DNA of 64,000 nt from Emticicia sp. C21 (GTDB taxonomy: Bacteria; Bacteroidota; Bacteroidia; Cytophagales; Spirosomataceae): NCBI RefSeq assembly GCF_003418935.1, contig NZ_QVMT01000016.1:1-64000 (forward strand), written 5' to 3'. The first letter of the stretch is position 1; the number at the start of each line of letters is the position of its first letter. This document shows positions 9,087 through 17,810 of this stretch, in pieces. The notes below the pieces were generated by a model that did no database searches, had not been told where the DNA came from, and saw nothing but the letters and a program-made list of their open reading frames with translations. A program made the translations under genes and the position numbers.

Positions 9087-9839
9087 ATGAAAAAACTATT
9101 GACATTAATACTCTTGTGCATTGGGTGGCAAATTAGCTTCGGTCAGATGAGGTTTGCTGCCCCTCTCAAGAGTACCTCAAAGCAAGCTATTGTTCTAATA
9201 GAGCGTAACAATATCAATATCCAGGGTTATGAAGGCAATGAAATAAGAATTGAAATTAATGAGCCTATTACTCCTCCCAAACAGGCCGACGGCCTTAAAA
9301 GAGTTATCATTAAAGGCTTAGAAGATAATACACAGTTAGGTGTCAATGTAAGCCAGGAGGATACGACTTTGGTTATCCGTGAAGTTTGCAACTGCTATAG
9401 TGGCACTTATACCATATACCTACCTAATAAACTCAGCTTAATGGTCTATGAAAACTTCCCTCAACATGGACAACGCTGGGCAATAAAAGATATGATTGGT
9501 AACTTTGAAGCCAGTACCGAATTTGGCAACATTTATCTTCAAAATCTCATAGGTAATATCAAAGCCTATACGCGCCATGGTTCAGTCAATGCTTACTTAA
9601 ATCAAACAAATAATATCTATCTATCAAGCCTATACGGCAAAGTATTATTAGAAGTTCCAGCTAATATCAAAGCTGATTTAAAAATCAGAATTTCAGACTG
9701 GAATGATGTATTTACTGATTTTCAGCTACCTGTATACGAAAACAAGCAGAATTTCCTTACTGCATCTTTGAATGGCGGAGGTACTCCTATAGAACTGAAA
9801 TCAGAGCATGGAAATATTTATTTGAGGAAGAAGAAGTGA
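9087..9839 (+). CDS. Exported DUF4097-like protein, paralogue of the preceding gene
   Basis: A 250-residue exported protein. The ATG at 9087 is preferred over an upstream TTG at 9060 because it begins a clean signal peptide (MKKLLTLILLCIGWQISFGQ). The mature part matches the preceding gene product in order: an N-terminal NNINIQGYEGNEIRIE strand set, the phrase ADGLKRVIIKGLEDNTQLGV, and the C-terminal GGGTPIELKSEHGNIYLRKKK. It lacks the charged insert of its paralogue. A tandem duplication is likely. Function unknown; probably periplasmic or surface-exposed. Confidence 0.78.
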   Translation: MKKLLTLILLCIGWQISFGQMRFAAPLKSTSKQAIVLIERNNINIQGYEGNEIRIEINEPITPPKQADGLKRVIIKGLEDNTQLGVNVSQEDTTLVIREVCNCYSGTYTIYLPNKLSLMVYENFPQHGQRWAIKDMIGNFEASTEFGNIYLQNLIGNIKAYTRHGSVNAYLNQTNNIYLSSLYGKVLLEVPANIKADLKIRISDWNDVFTDFQLPVYENKQNFLTASLNGGGTPIELKSEHGNIYLRKKK

Positions 9840-10218
9840 GGGTATTTATTTAGTGATTTATAGAATGAACAATTTAGTGATTACTAAATGCAACACATAA
9901 TCAGAAATTAGTGTCTTTTATTTAGTGATTTAGTAAGAGCATCAAGAAAATATTTGTAGGAGTCTGAAAATTTATTCAGGCTTATCGATAAGGGAGCTAA
10001 TGACATTTAATAATAATAGAGATGCCATTGGTCTCGTACTAGTCGACCCCACTCATAGGATGTGTTTCGGTAGTATGATGTGTAATGGGTGGGTTCGACT
10101 ATTAGAAAAGAACTCAATTATGAAAAAGATATAGTTAAGGTTTACGAAACGCTTTTAATCATACAATTTAGTTTAGGGAGCATTGGGCGAGACTTTGTCT
10201 TGCCTTTATCTTTTATTC
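9840..10218. other. 379-bp intergenic region with inverted repeats and a possible tiny ORF
   Basis: The first 90 bases contain degenerate copies of the octamer repeat (ATTTAGTG...). A 12-bp palindrome CTTATCGATAAG is at 9981-9992. An imperfect 17-bp inverted repeat (15 of 17 matching) pairs 10040-10056 with 10085-10101. A 44-codon open frame (10000-10134, plus strand, preceded by AAGGGAGC) spans that repeat; I do not recognise its product and give it low weight. At 10186-10204 a stem GGCGAGAC / GTCTTGCC followed by TTTATCTTTT resembles a plus-strand terminator, which would suit a short transcript from this region. No tRNA is present. Confidence 0.5.
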
Positions 10219-10788
10219 CTACACCAAATTGGCCTTAATTAATTTAATGGCAATAGCCAGTAGAATCATCCCGAATACTTTTCGTAAAATATCTACTCCT
10301 GTTTGACCCAATTTATTCTCAATCCAGACTGAGGTTTTTAACACTAAATAGACAATTAATAGATTTAATAGTATACCTACGATAATATTCTCCTGAGCGT
10401 AGGCAGCTTTCAAAGAAATAATGGTTGTCATAGTTCCTGCTCCGGCAATAATCGGAAAGGCTAAAGGCACTATAGAGGTAGCTTTGCTGGAAGAAGTTTC
10501 GTGTTTAAAGATATTTCTTCCCAGTATCATTTCCATTCCTATAAGGAAGATAATAATAGCCCCTGCAACGGCAAAGGATTTTACATCTACTCCGAATAAA
10601 TTCAGTATACTGATACCTAAAAACAGATACACAATCATCAGTGTACCGGCAACCAGTGTAGCCTGCTCAGCATGTATATCTCCTGCTTTCTTACGTAAAT
10701 CAATAATTACCGGAATAGAACCGAGTATATCAATTACCGAAAAAAGAATAATAGTAACGGAAATAATTTCCTTAAAACTAAAGCTCAT
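10219..10788 (-). CDS. MarC family integral membrane protein
   Basis: A 189-residue protein of the MarC/UPF0056 family with about six hydrophobic helices. Family features seen are the N-terminal IDILGSIPVIIDL helix, the GMEMILGRNIFKHE segment after helix 3, and the IVPLAFPIIAGAGTMTTII stretch, which includes the conserved PLAFPIIAGPGT-like signature. The length is typical. MarC proteins are conserved membrane proteins of uncertain function; the original link to multiple antibiotic resistance was not upheld. The octamer repeat begins about 10 bases upstream of its start codon. Confidence 0.93.
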   Translation of the reverse strand: MSFSFKEIISVTIILFSVIDILGSIPVIIDLRKKAGDIHAEQATLVAGTLMIVYLFLGISILNLFGVDVKSFAVAGAIIIFLIGMEMILGRNIFKHETSSSKATSIVPLAFPIIAGAGTMTTIISLKAAYAQENIIVGILLNLLIVYLVLKTSVWIENKLGQTGVDILRKVFGMILLAIAIKLIKANLV

Positions 10789-10798
10789 TTGAATAAGA

Positions 10799-10937
10799 TA
10801 TTTAGTGAATGAGTAAGTTAGTGATTGAGTGAATACAATTTAAATAAGAAGTTTGCTCAAAATATTTAATTAATTGAGTTCTTAAAAGAGTAATTATTAA
10901 TTGCTTAATTAATCACTCATTCGCTCAATCACTCAAT
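10799..10937. repeat. Inverted pair of octamer-repeat arrays
   Basis: A forward array of the period-8 repeat (ATTTAGTG AATGAGTA AGTTAGTG) runs from about 10799 to 10837. A reverse-oriented array (AATCACTC ATTCGCTC AATCACTC) runs from about 10905 to 10937. The pair could form a long hairpin. The reverse copy overlaps the last codons and the stop codon of the adjacent aminotransferase gene. Confidence 0.7.
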
Positions 10938-11963
10938 TATTTCCTTAAGCGCCCCAAACTCCCAATCCTCAATGGCCGGAAAGTTGGCTATTCTAAAAGT
11001 GGTTTCTTTCCAGTTGCCATAGCCATTGCCTAAGGTAATTTCGGCTTCTTTAGCTTTTTGTTTTATCTTTTTAATCGCATCACTCACACCTTCAATAGCT
11101 ATCACCGTATCCGACCTTACAGATTCGTTATTAATTAATAATTGCCAGACCGTTTCCTGCTCAATAAATTGACAAAAATCCTGATTTCTAGCTTTGAGTT
11201 TTCTACTGATTTGCTCTATATTCTCTATCTGCTCCATTACACGCTTCAGCAGATAGATACTTAATACATTAGGTGTATAGTGAGTCTGGTATTTCCCGAA
11301 GTTTTCGTGGATAAACAGAAAGCTATTATAATGCTTCCTCTCTCCGATTATCTCCGCTTGCTTAATGGCTTTTGGCGAACAAATGATCACGCCTAAACCT
11401 GCTGGCAATCCCAAACACTTTTGTACAGATGCTAACCAGATATCTCCTTTTGTCCAGTCTAATTCAATTCCTCCGATAGATGAAGTTACGTCAAAAGCAA
11501 TTAATGCTTCACTGGGTGGAATCTGGCTGACATCAACTTGTGTAGCATTGGAAGTTTCATTCTGCGTAATACAAAGTATATCATATTTTGATGTATCCGT
11601 TTCTAAAATTGGGATCTTTTCTTCAAAACTGAAGGGAATATCGAATGTACTGTCACCAACAATTTTGCGGGTATATTCAAACCATTTCTGTCCGAATGCT
11701 CCATTAAAAATATGTAAACTTCCTTTGGCTGTAAAAGACTGCGCTATAATTTCCCAACACTCTGTAGCTGACGAAGTGAAATAAACGTGATAGTCTGCTG
11801 GGATATTTAACTTCTGTTTGAATAGACTAACGCAATCTTTGAGCATATCCATAAAAGCCTGACTTCTATGGTTCTGGCTAAGAATGCCCTCAGCCACTGC
11901 ATCTTGCAAATATTGGCCTATCTGAGGATAAATTTTTGATGGCCCGGGATAAAACGTAATCAT
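10929..11963 (-). CDS. Class V PLP-dependent aminotransferase, SerC-like
   Basis: A 344-residue pyridoxal-phosphate enzyme of aminotransferase class V. It opens with FYPGPSKIYPQIGQYL, comparable to the FSAGPS start of phosphoserine aminotransferases. The PLP-binding region FDVTSSIGG holds the cofactor Asp, and the Schiff-base lysine is in SVQKCLGLPAGLGV near residue 180. Phosphoserine aminotransferase is possible, but the sequence diverges from canonical SerC, so the substrate is left open. The final codons and the TGA lie within an octamer-repeat array, and another array begins directly upstream of the start, so the gene is bracketed by oppositely oriented repeats. Confidence 0.8.
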   Translation of the reverse strand: MITFYPGPSKIYPQIGQYLQDAVAEGILSQNHRSQAFMDMLKDCVSLFKQKLNIPADYHVYFTSSATECWEIIAQSFTAKGSLHIFNGAFGQKWFEYTRKIVGDSTFDIPFSFEEKIPILETDTSKYDILCITQNETSNATQVDVSQIPPSEALIAFDVTSSIGGIELDWTKGDIWLASVQKCLGLPAGLGVIICSPKAIKQAEIIGERKHYNSFLFIHENFGKYQTHYTPNVLSIYLLKRVMEQIENIEQISRKLKARNQDFCQFIEQETVWQLLINNESVRSDTVIAIEGVSDAIKKIKQKAKEAEITLGNGYGNWKETTFRIANFPAIEDWEFGALKEIIE

Positions 11964-11965
11964 AT

Positions 11966-12070
11966 CGAATCATTGAGTGATTTAGTGAATGAGTGATTAA
12001 ATGAATAATTGCAATACAAAATTATGTGATTTAATATTCGCTAGTTCAAAACTAATCACTAATTCACTCA
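11966..12070. repeat. Inverted pair of octamer-repeat arrays between aminotransferase and cdaA
   Basis: The forward array at about 11970-12005 reads in register ATTGAGTG ATTTAGTG AATGAGTG ATTAAATG. A reverse array at about 12050-12070 reads AATCACTA ATTCACTC AA. The forward copy abuts the start of the minus-strand aminotransferase gene, and the reverse copy abuts the stop codon of the minus-strand cdaA gene. Confidence 0.7.
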
Positions 12071-12077
12071 ATTTTCT

Positions 12078-12866
12078 TTATTGAACCTCGTTCAGAAAAT
12101 ATTTTCTTAACTCTTTCTCTAACTCAACAGCCGATACCATTTTAATGTCCCCGTCGATGGCTAAAGAGATTTTGCCATTTTCTTCAGAAATACAAATGGC
12201 TACGGCATCAGTTGCTTCCGAAATACCCAAAGCTGCCCGATGGCGAAATCCATAATTTGAAGGTAAATCGTCTCCACTCGCAATCGGTAATATGCAATGA
12301 GCTGCCTTAATACGGCCTTTATTAATAATCACTGCTCCATCATTCAGCAAGCTATACTGACTAAAAACGGTAACCAGCATTTTTTTAGATAATACCGCAT
12401 CTACTATATCGCCAGACTCTATATATTTACTTAAATCATCATCTTTTTGCAATACAATAATTCCCCCTGTAAACTCACTGGACATAGTTTTAGAGGCGTC
12501 TGTTACAATCTTTAAAGGGGTAGCACTCTCCTTTTCAAGTTGATTTCCCAGTAGTTTAGCAAAAAATTGATTATTAGTAAGAGAGGTAGATTTACCTACA
12601 AGAAGCAAAAATCGTCGGATTTCCTGTTGGAAAAGCACAATTAATGCGATGGCTCCTACCCCCATAAAATACTCCAGTATGCGCGTGAGTAACTCTAAAC
12701 CAATAGCTTTTACGATTAGATAGAACAGATAGATGAGTAAATAGCCCATAAAAACCCTACTTGCCACACTCCCTTTTACCAACTTATATATGTAATACAA
12801 CAGAAAGGTAACTAATACAACATCTAAAACATCTGTCCACTTTATTTCTAGAAAGCTTATTTGCAT
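12078..12866 (-). CDS. cdaA: Diadenylate cyclase CdaA (c-di-AMP synthase)
   Basis: A 262-residue membrane-bound enzyme that makes cyclic di-AMP from two ATP. The start at 12866 (MQISFLEIKW) is chosen over upstream in-frame codons because family members begin with this hydrophobic region. Three transmembrane helices occupy about residues 13-88. The DAC catalytic domain follows from about 115, with the diagnostic DGA motif at 176-178 and RHR at 208-210 (GFRHRAALGISE). The length matches CdaA/DacA rather than DisA. In many Bacteroidetes cdaA lies beside folP. Here folP is about 21 kb away. Confidence 0.95.
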   Translation of the reverse strand: MQISFLEIKWTDVLDVVLVTFLLYYIYKLVKGSVASRVFMGYLLIYLFYLIVKAIGLELLTRILEYFMGVGAIALIVLFQQEIRRFLLLVGKSTSLTNNQFFAKLLGNQLEKESATPLKIVTDASKTMSSEFTGGIIVLQKDDDLSKYIESGDIVDAVLSKKMLVTVFSQYSLLNDGAVIINKGRIKAAHCILPIASGDDLPSNYGFRHRAALGISEATDAVAICISEENGKISLAIDGDIKMVSAVELEKELRKYFLNEVQ

Positions 12867-13143
12867 AGTTGGGATTTTTAATGTGTGATTTGCGAAAGTA
12901 CGAAAAAAACAAAAAAACACACCTTTTGATAAGGTTTTTCGTGATAAAATCTTTATTAAATTTACTACATCAATGTAATTAGTATAATCCTGAAGAGCTA
13001 ATTTGTCTGAAAGCCAAAAGATTAATAGAAAATATAAAACAAAGTGCAGAATAATTGTGGTAAGGGTTCTTTTAGGGAGATTATTAGGTTTTATTGATTA
13101 AAATGACAATAAATCTCAAACATGACCAGAGAATAACTTGAAA
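12867..13143. other. Intergenic region upstream of cdaA
   Basis: The upstream region of cdaA (minus strand) and the tail of the convergent-side spacer. It is AT-rich. I see no ORF, RNA gene or clear promoter box other than the terminator at 13144-13189, listed separately. Confidence 0.4.
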
Positions 13144-13189
13144 ATAAACAAAGAGAGCAACCTGATACCAGGTTGCTCTCTTTGTTTAT
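13144..13189 (-). terminator. Strong perfect-stem terminator of the second barrel gene
   Basis: A 21-bp perfect inverted repeat with loop ATAC (arms centred on AGAGAGCAACCTG / CAGGTTGCTCTCT) lies 17 bases beyond the stop codon of the minus-strand barrel gene. Flanking A- and T-rich arms make it work in either direction. Confidence 0.88.
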
Positions 13190-13205
13190 ATACTATAGTA
13201 ACTAA

Positions 13206-15842
13206 TTAACGTGGACGACCACCGCCACCACCAGCTGGTGCCTGAGGCTGTTGTTGCTGTCCGCCACCATCGCCCTCGCCTGCTTTCACGTCATCATTGT
13301 TTACCTTTTTCTTATTTCTGAACATGTTGCCACCATTGAAATCCATTTTACCAAATGAATAGTTGATAGACATACGGAAGCCTCTGTTATACACATGCCG
13401 CACAGAATTAGAAGTAAAAGTAGGATCCTGCGCAAAACTCTTAATAGTCATCGATTTAGTAAATGGATTGTCTAAACCAAAGTTAAAACTTCCTTTTTTG
13501 TTTTTGAAGTCTTTCTTAATACCAATATTGTAGTTTCTCCAGGCGCCCTGGTATCCTTGCAACTGAATCTGACGGCTTCCAAAGAAACCGAATGCCTGTG
13601 CACCCCAGCCCTTAGTAAAGGTATAAGAAGCATTGAAATTGAAGTTTGAGTTCCAACCTTTATTTTCAATACCTACAATAGTGTTCTTATACGTATTATC
13701 GCCTTGAAGAACCGGAATCACAATTGAGCCATTTAACAAATTATAAGTGAAGTTGGCACCACCACCCAATCTGAAACTCTTCGTTGGTTGTATATTCACA
13801 AATAGATTGGCCCCGTAATAATTGGTTTTACCTATGTTATCAAAAGTAGTGGTAATCACCCCGTTTTCATCAACTGATCTCACAGAAGTAATATTATTGT
13901 TAGTCAATCTTCTGAATACCGAGAGGTTAATTGAATTGGCCTTGAAATAAGTATTGTAATTCAATTCAAAATTATGGCTCAATTCAGGTCTTAGTAATGG
14001 GTTACCATAAGAGATATTCAATGGGTCAGCATAGTTGACAAAAGGATTCAGGAAGTCCATATTCGGACGTTGAATACGTTGTCCATAACTGAATCTAACT
14101 TTATGATTTTTTGGAAAATCCTTTGAAATAGACAATGATGGTACGATGTTCTCGTATGGAGCAATAGTAGTTGGCTTGTCTGAACTCTGGAATTTAGCTG
14201 TGATTTGGGTATTTTCATAGCGTACGCCAACCTTTACTCCCCATTTTTTTGGTAAAGAAACTGTAAGCGAGGTGTAGGCTGAAGCTACATTTTGCTCATA
14301 GTTAAAATTATTGGTACGGCCCGGTACTAATACATAATCATTTGCCTGCTCATTAAACTGGAAGAAATCATAAGCACTGCTCACATCACGCATCACATAT
14401 TTTGCTCCTGTTTCAAAAATATTCTTTTTGAAAGGCAAGTTATAGTCTGCCTGAAAAGTAGTTTCGGCATTTTTACCGTCATTATTACTTTTATTGAAAC
14501 GCTGATTGTTCTGATCAGTAGTAAAGTCTGTATTGCGAAGATTTGTACCATGTTGAATCAAAAACTGGAAGTCATGTCCTTGATCCTTGAAAGTTCTGGT
14601 ATAGTTAAAATCGAAATCAATGCTTCTGTTACTACGCAATTGTTTGATATAACGTGTGTATTCCTGTAATACTGCATTATCTGCGCCAGTTAATAGCGAG
14701 GTTTGAGGCCCTCTTGTATTGAAGTTACCCACGCCCAAACGACCGGTTAAACTCAATGAATTTTTAGAATTAATGTCATAATCGACACTTAATTGAGTAT
14801 TTCCAAACAAACGTCTTACTCTGTTAGCATCAGTTTGTGCAAGCGTAGTATTCACTCCACGTACTGAACTATTACGAGTACTAGACCCATCACTTGGTGT
14901 ATTATAACCTGAATTACCACCAAAATTCAACGAAGTACCTACTTTTTTCTTACGTAAGTTAAGGTTACCAAAAGCATTTGCCCCACGTACCCCTGCGCCT
15001 GCATTTACAAAACCAGTCAAACCTTGCAAGTTATTCTTCTTTGTAATGATATTGATAATGCCTGCTGTTCCCTCTGCATCATATTTCGCCGATGGCGAAG
15101 TGATTACTTCTACCGATTTAATCATATCAGAAGGAATCTGTTTGATGGCATCAGCAATGTTTGAAGCTAGAATACTTGAGGGTTTATTATTAATCAAAAC
15201 CTTGATATTGCTACTACCACGCATCTGTACATTACCGTCCATATCTACCGTCAACATCGGTACTTTTCTTAGTACGTCTTCGGCTGTACCTCCCCTACTG
15301 GTGATATCTTTTTCAGCATTGTATACCAAACGGTCTACTTTGTCTTCAATTAAAGCGGCTTGTCCTGTTACGGTTACCTCGTTCAGAATTTTAGTATCAG
15401 TTGCCATCAATAAGTTACCGACATTTACATCGGCTTTATTGGTAGCAATTTCCACTTTGTTTAAAGTAGCATTTCTGTACCCGATGAAAGATGCTACCAC
15501 TTTATAAGTACCTTTCGCTAAGTTTTTAACTGTAAAAGCACCATTCATATCGGTCATGGAGCCATCTACTACTTTATTGTTTTTGTCATATACAGCAATA
15601 GAGGCAAACTCTACTGGTTTATTAGTAGTTGAATCGATAAGCTTGCCGCTGATTTTGGCATTGCCTCTTGGAATTTCGTCTTGTGGAATTTGTTGTTGCT
15701 GCTGTTGATTCATTCCAGGGAAACCACCACCTGAACGCCCTCCACCTCCGAAGCCACCGCCTCCACCACCACCAGGAAACTGCGCAAAAGTTGTGGTAAT
15801 TAATCCCAAAGAAAGGATGGTAAGTAAAATTCTTTTTTTCAT
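13206..15842 (-). CDS. Large outer-membrane beta-barrel receptor (OMP_b-brl_3 type) with Gly/Gln-rich ends
   Basis: An 878-residue paralogue of the protein at 5540-7939. A signal peptide (MKKRILLTILSLGLITTTFAQ) is followed by a Gly-rich segment and a Gln run (residues 22-55). Then come the carboxypeptidase-like sandwich (KISGKLIDSTTNKPVEFASI), a plug-like domain (RGGTAEDVLRKVPMLTVDMDG; TSPSAKYDAEGTAGIINIITKK) and the barrel ending in SINYSFGKMDFNGG. The C-terminus again carries Gln and Gly runs. These low-complexity ends are absent from the paralogue and may be surface- or periplasm-exposed tails. The ligand is unknown. The gene is monocistronic, with a very strong terminator behind it. Confidence 0.9.
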   Translation of the reverse strand: MKKRILLTILSLGLITTTFAQFPGGGGGGGFGGGGRSGGGFPGMNQQQQQQIPQDEIPRGNAKISGKLIDSTTNKPVEFASIAVYDKNNKVVDGSMTDMNGAFTVKNLAKGTYKVVASFIGYRNATLNKVEIATNKADVNVGNLLMATDTKILNEVTVTGQAALIEDKVDRLVYNAEKDITSRGGTAEDVLRKVPMLTVDMDGNVQMRGSSNIKVLINNKPSSILASNIADAIKQIPSDMIKSVEVITSPSAKYDAEGTAGIINIITKKNNLQGLTGFVNAGAGVRGANAFGNLNLRKKKVGTSLNFGGNSGYNTPSDGSSTRNSSVRGVNTTLAQTDANRVRRLFGNTQLSVDYDINSKNSLSLTGRLGVGNFNTRGPQTSLLTGADNAVLQEYTRYIKQLRSNRSIDFDFNYTRTFKDQGHDFQFLIQHGTNLRNTDFTTDQNNQRFNKSNNDGKNAETTFQADYNLPFKKNIFETGAKYVMRDVSSAYDFFQFNEQANDYVLVPGRTNNFNYEQNVASAYTSLTVSLPKKWGVKVGVRYENTQITAKFQSSDKPTTIAPYENIVPSLSISKDFPKNHKVRFSYGQRIQRPNMDFLNPFVNYADPLNISYGNPLLRPELSHNFELNYNTYFKANSINLSVFRRLTNNNITSVRSVDENGVITTTFDNIGKTNYYGANLFVNIQPTKSFRLGGGANFTYNLLNGSIVIPVLQGDNTYKNTIVGIENKGWNSNFNFNASYTFTKGWGAQAFGFFGSRQIQLQGYQGAWRNYNIGIKKDFKNKKGSFNFGLDNPFTKSMTIKSFAQDPTFTSNSVRHVYNRGFRMSINYSFGKMDFNGGNMFRNKKKVNNDDVKAGEGDGGGQQQQPQAPAGGGGGRPR

Positions 15843-16070
15843 TAGTGTAAATAAATGTTAAACTGTCTGTCGGCCGTAATAGCTTAAAAATCTTGATTAA
15901 ATACAAAATTACAGCGCAAATTTGCATTAAATACACACCTTTTCATTAAAAGATTTATAAAAATCACCAGTACCGAGAAATAGTAGATGAAAGGTTCAGA
16001 TAAGTAGATGAGTCTGAAATTAAAAATTGCTTAAATATACGTATCTTGTCTATACAAGCCGATAAAGCAG

Positions 16071-16244
16071 CTATAAATGATATTTACGTCTGGTAGGATT
16101 TAAGAAAAATTTCTTGTGCATCGTGAAACTTTCGGGATGCATCTGTTCAAATAAGACTTTCCATTCCTCAAATCTCTCAGGCTCGGCCTTAGCGAATTTT
16201 TCTTTGCTTATTTTCTTACTTATCAGATACTCTTCAAAAGTCAT
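16071..16244 (-). CDS. Small conserved hypothetical protein
   Basis: A 57-residue protein starting MTFEEYLISKKISKEKFAKAEPERFEEW. The start at 16244 is preferred because the upstream in-frame extension to 16337 has no resemblance to protein and the compact, charged, helix-forming pattern begins here. The sequence MHPESFTMHKKFFLNPTRRKYHL at the C-terminus is of a type I associate with short conserved Cytophagales proteins, but no function is known. It is cytosolic by composition. Confidence 0.65.
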   Translation of the reverse strand: MTFEEYLISKKISKEKFAKAEPERFEEWKVLFEQMHPESFTMHKKFFLNPTRRKYHL

Positions 16245-16392
16245 TGGTTCACGTTTTTGTACAAATTTATGAGTTATTTTTTGAATTGCTAAGAGTTGGT
16301 AATAGTTTGTTGAAATTGAACGAAGATTTGAATCCAATATGCACGTAATAAAGTTTGGGATAGATAAAACAAGTCCGAAAATTCAGCCGATA

Positions 16393-16914
16393 CTAATGAA
16401 TGTGTAGCCTATGATATAAGTGCCAGTTTTTAGCTGTATCTGTAAACCAAATTATTTTATTCAAATCGAATCTTTCCAAAGTTTGATTATGGTTTACACT
16501 AATGAAAAAAGTATATTTATGGTTAAAATACTCAAAACTGTTCCAGCTGATAAGATGAGTTTCGTTATAAAGTAAGTTTTTATAATCAGGTACTGGCAAA
16601 TACCCTATAAATTTGTACAAATCTATAATTGATTCATCTGTGTCATTTAGATGAATTCCATACACTTGTAACTTGAAGTTTTTATAAAGTTTTGATTTTG
16701 GAAATAGGTGATAGGTATAATGTTCCCTTCCACCTTCTCCTCGTACTTTTTTAGTAATTTTTACCTTAACTTTAAACGGAAATATAAATACAGAATTTAT
16801 AGGAGTAGCTGTTTGAGTAGGACAGATATTCGAAATTTCAAATTTTGTAGTCTGCCCAATAGTTTCAAATGCAATAAAAACCAGTAGAAAAATTTTAAAA
16901 ATGTTTCTCATCAT
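16393..16914 (-). CDS. Hypothetical exported protein
   Basis: A 173-residue protein with a signal peptide (MMRNIFKIFLLVFIAFETIGQ; the second ATG is an equally good start). The mature part is rich in aromatic residues, Lys and Asn and looks like a small beta-rich periplasmic domain. No family is recognised. The gene is isolated, with 55 bases on one side and 188 on the other, and those spaces show nothing notable. Confidence 0.6.
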   Translation of the reverse strand: MMRNIFKIFLLVFIAFETIGQTTKFEISNICPTQTATPINSVFIFPFKVKVKITKKVRGEGGREHYTYHLFPKSKLYKNFKLQVYGIHLNDTDESIIDLYKFIGYLPVPDYKNLLYNETHLISWNSFEYFNHKYTFFISVNHNQTLERFDLNKIIWFTDTAKNWHLYHRLHIH

Positions 16915-17102
16915 TATTAGTTCATAGCGGTTCGAGATAGCAATTCTAATACAATTGTTTTTTATTGTCTTCTTTCATAACGTCTTAAGAAAGCCATTGT
17001 TTCACCAAAAATTATTTAAACCCAGGCACTCTAATTTTAAAATCCTAAATTCGTCATTAAACGTAGATATGTAAATCGTTACGCATTCTCTAATTAAAAA
17101 CA

Positions 17103-17810
17103 ATGAAAGAAGTCGAAAAAAAGCATCCCTTAGCTATCAGGTGGTTTCACTGGATAAATTTTCCTATTTTGTTGATTATGATTTGGAGTGGCGTATTGAT
17201 TTATTGGGCTAATGGTGTGTACAAAATACAGGTTGGTAATCTGGTACTGCTCAAATTCTTTCCTGAAAGTTTTTACAAAGCACTGAAAATCCCCTATCGC
17301 TTAGCCGAGGGGATGGCTACGCATTTTGTCTTCATGTGGATTTTCTTTCTGAATGGTATATTCTATGTACTCTATACGCTTGTTTCAGGAGAATGGCGGT
17401 ATCTGGTACCCAACAGACAATCATTTAAAGAAGCCTGGCAGGTGCTACTGCATGATTTACACATCACCAAATATCATCCTCCGGTAAGAAAATATAATGG
17501 TGCGCAACAAGTAGCCTATTCGGCAATTATTCTGATGGGCTTTGGTTCATTGCTCAGTGGGCTAGCTATATACAAGCCTGTGCAAGTACATTGGTTAACC
17601 TGGTTGATGGGTGGTTATGCATTTGCCAGAGCCATACATTTTATTTTAACTATTGGCTATGTTTTGTTCTTTCTGATTCATATCATACAGGTTATCAGAG
17701 CAGGCTGGAGTAATTTCCAATCAATGATTACTGGTTTTGAAGTGAAGAAGAACATTGCTCCAACTAAAGAAAAAACAGAAGAAGAGCCGCCCCCGGTTAT
17801 TGAAGCCTAA
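17103..17810 (+). CDS. Cytochrome b561-like membrane subunit of a molybdoenzyme
   Basis: A 235-residue membrane protein of the prokaryotic cytochrome b561 / Ni-Fe-hydrogenase cytochrome b type. Four to five hydrophobic helices begin with HPLAIRWFHWINFPILLIMIW (His in helix 1), then MATHFVFMWIFFLNG, and end with AIHFILTIGYVLFFLIHIIQVI with further candidate haem-ligand His residues. A Pro/Glu-rich cytoplasmic tail closes it. Its stop overlaps the start of the next gene by one base (TAATG), so the two are translationally coupled. It probably passes electrons between the quinone pool and the molybdopterin subunit. Confidence 0.85.
   Translation: MKEVEKKHPLAIRWFHWINFPILLIMIWSGVLIYWANGVYKIQVGNLVLLKFFPESFYKALKIPYRLAEGMATHFVFMWIFFLNGIFYVLYTLVSGEWRYLVPNRQSFKEAWQVLLHDLHITKYHPPVRKYNGAQQVAYSAIILMGFGSLLSGLAIYKPVQVHWLTWLMGGYAFARAIHFILTIGYVLFFLIHIIQVIRAGWSNFQSMITGFEVKKNIAPTKEKTEEEPPPVIEA

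Noticed and set aside
10040-10101. tRNA-like piece (GGTTCGAC as in a T-loop)
   Set aside because: No acceptor stem, anticodon arm or D arm can be formed; the GGTTCGAC is part of a simple inverted repeat.
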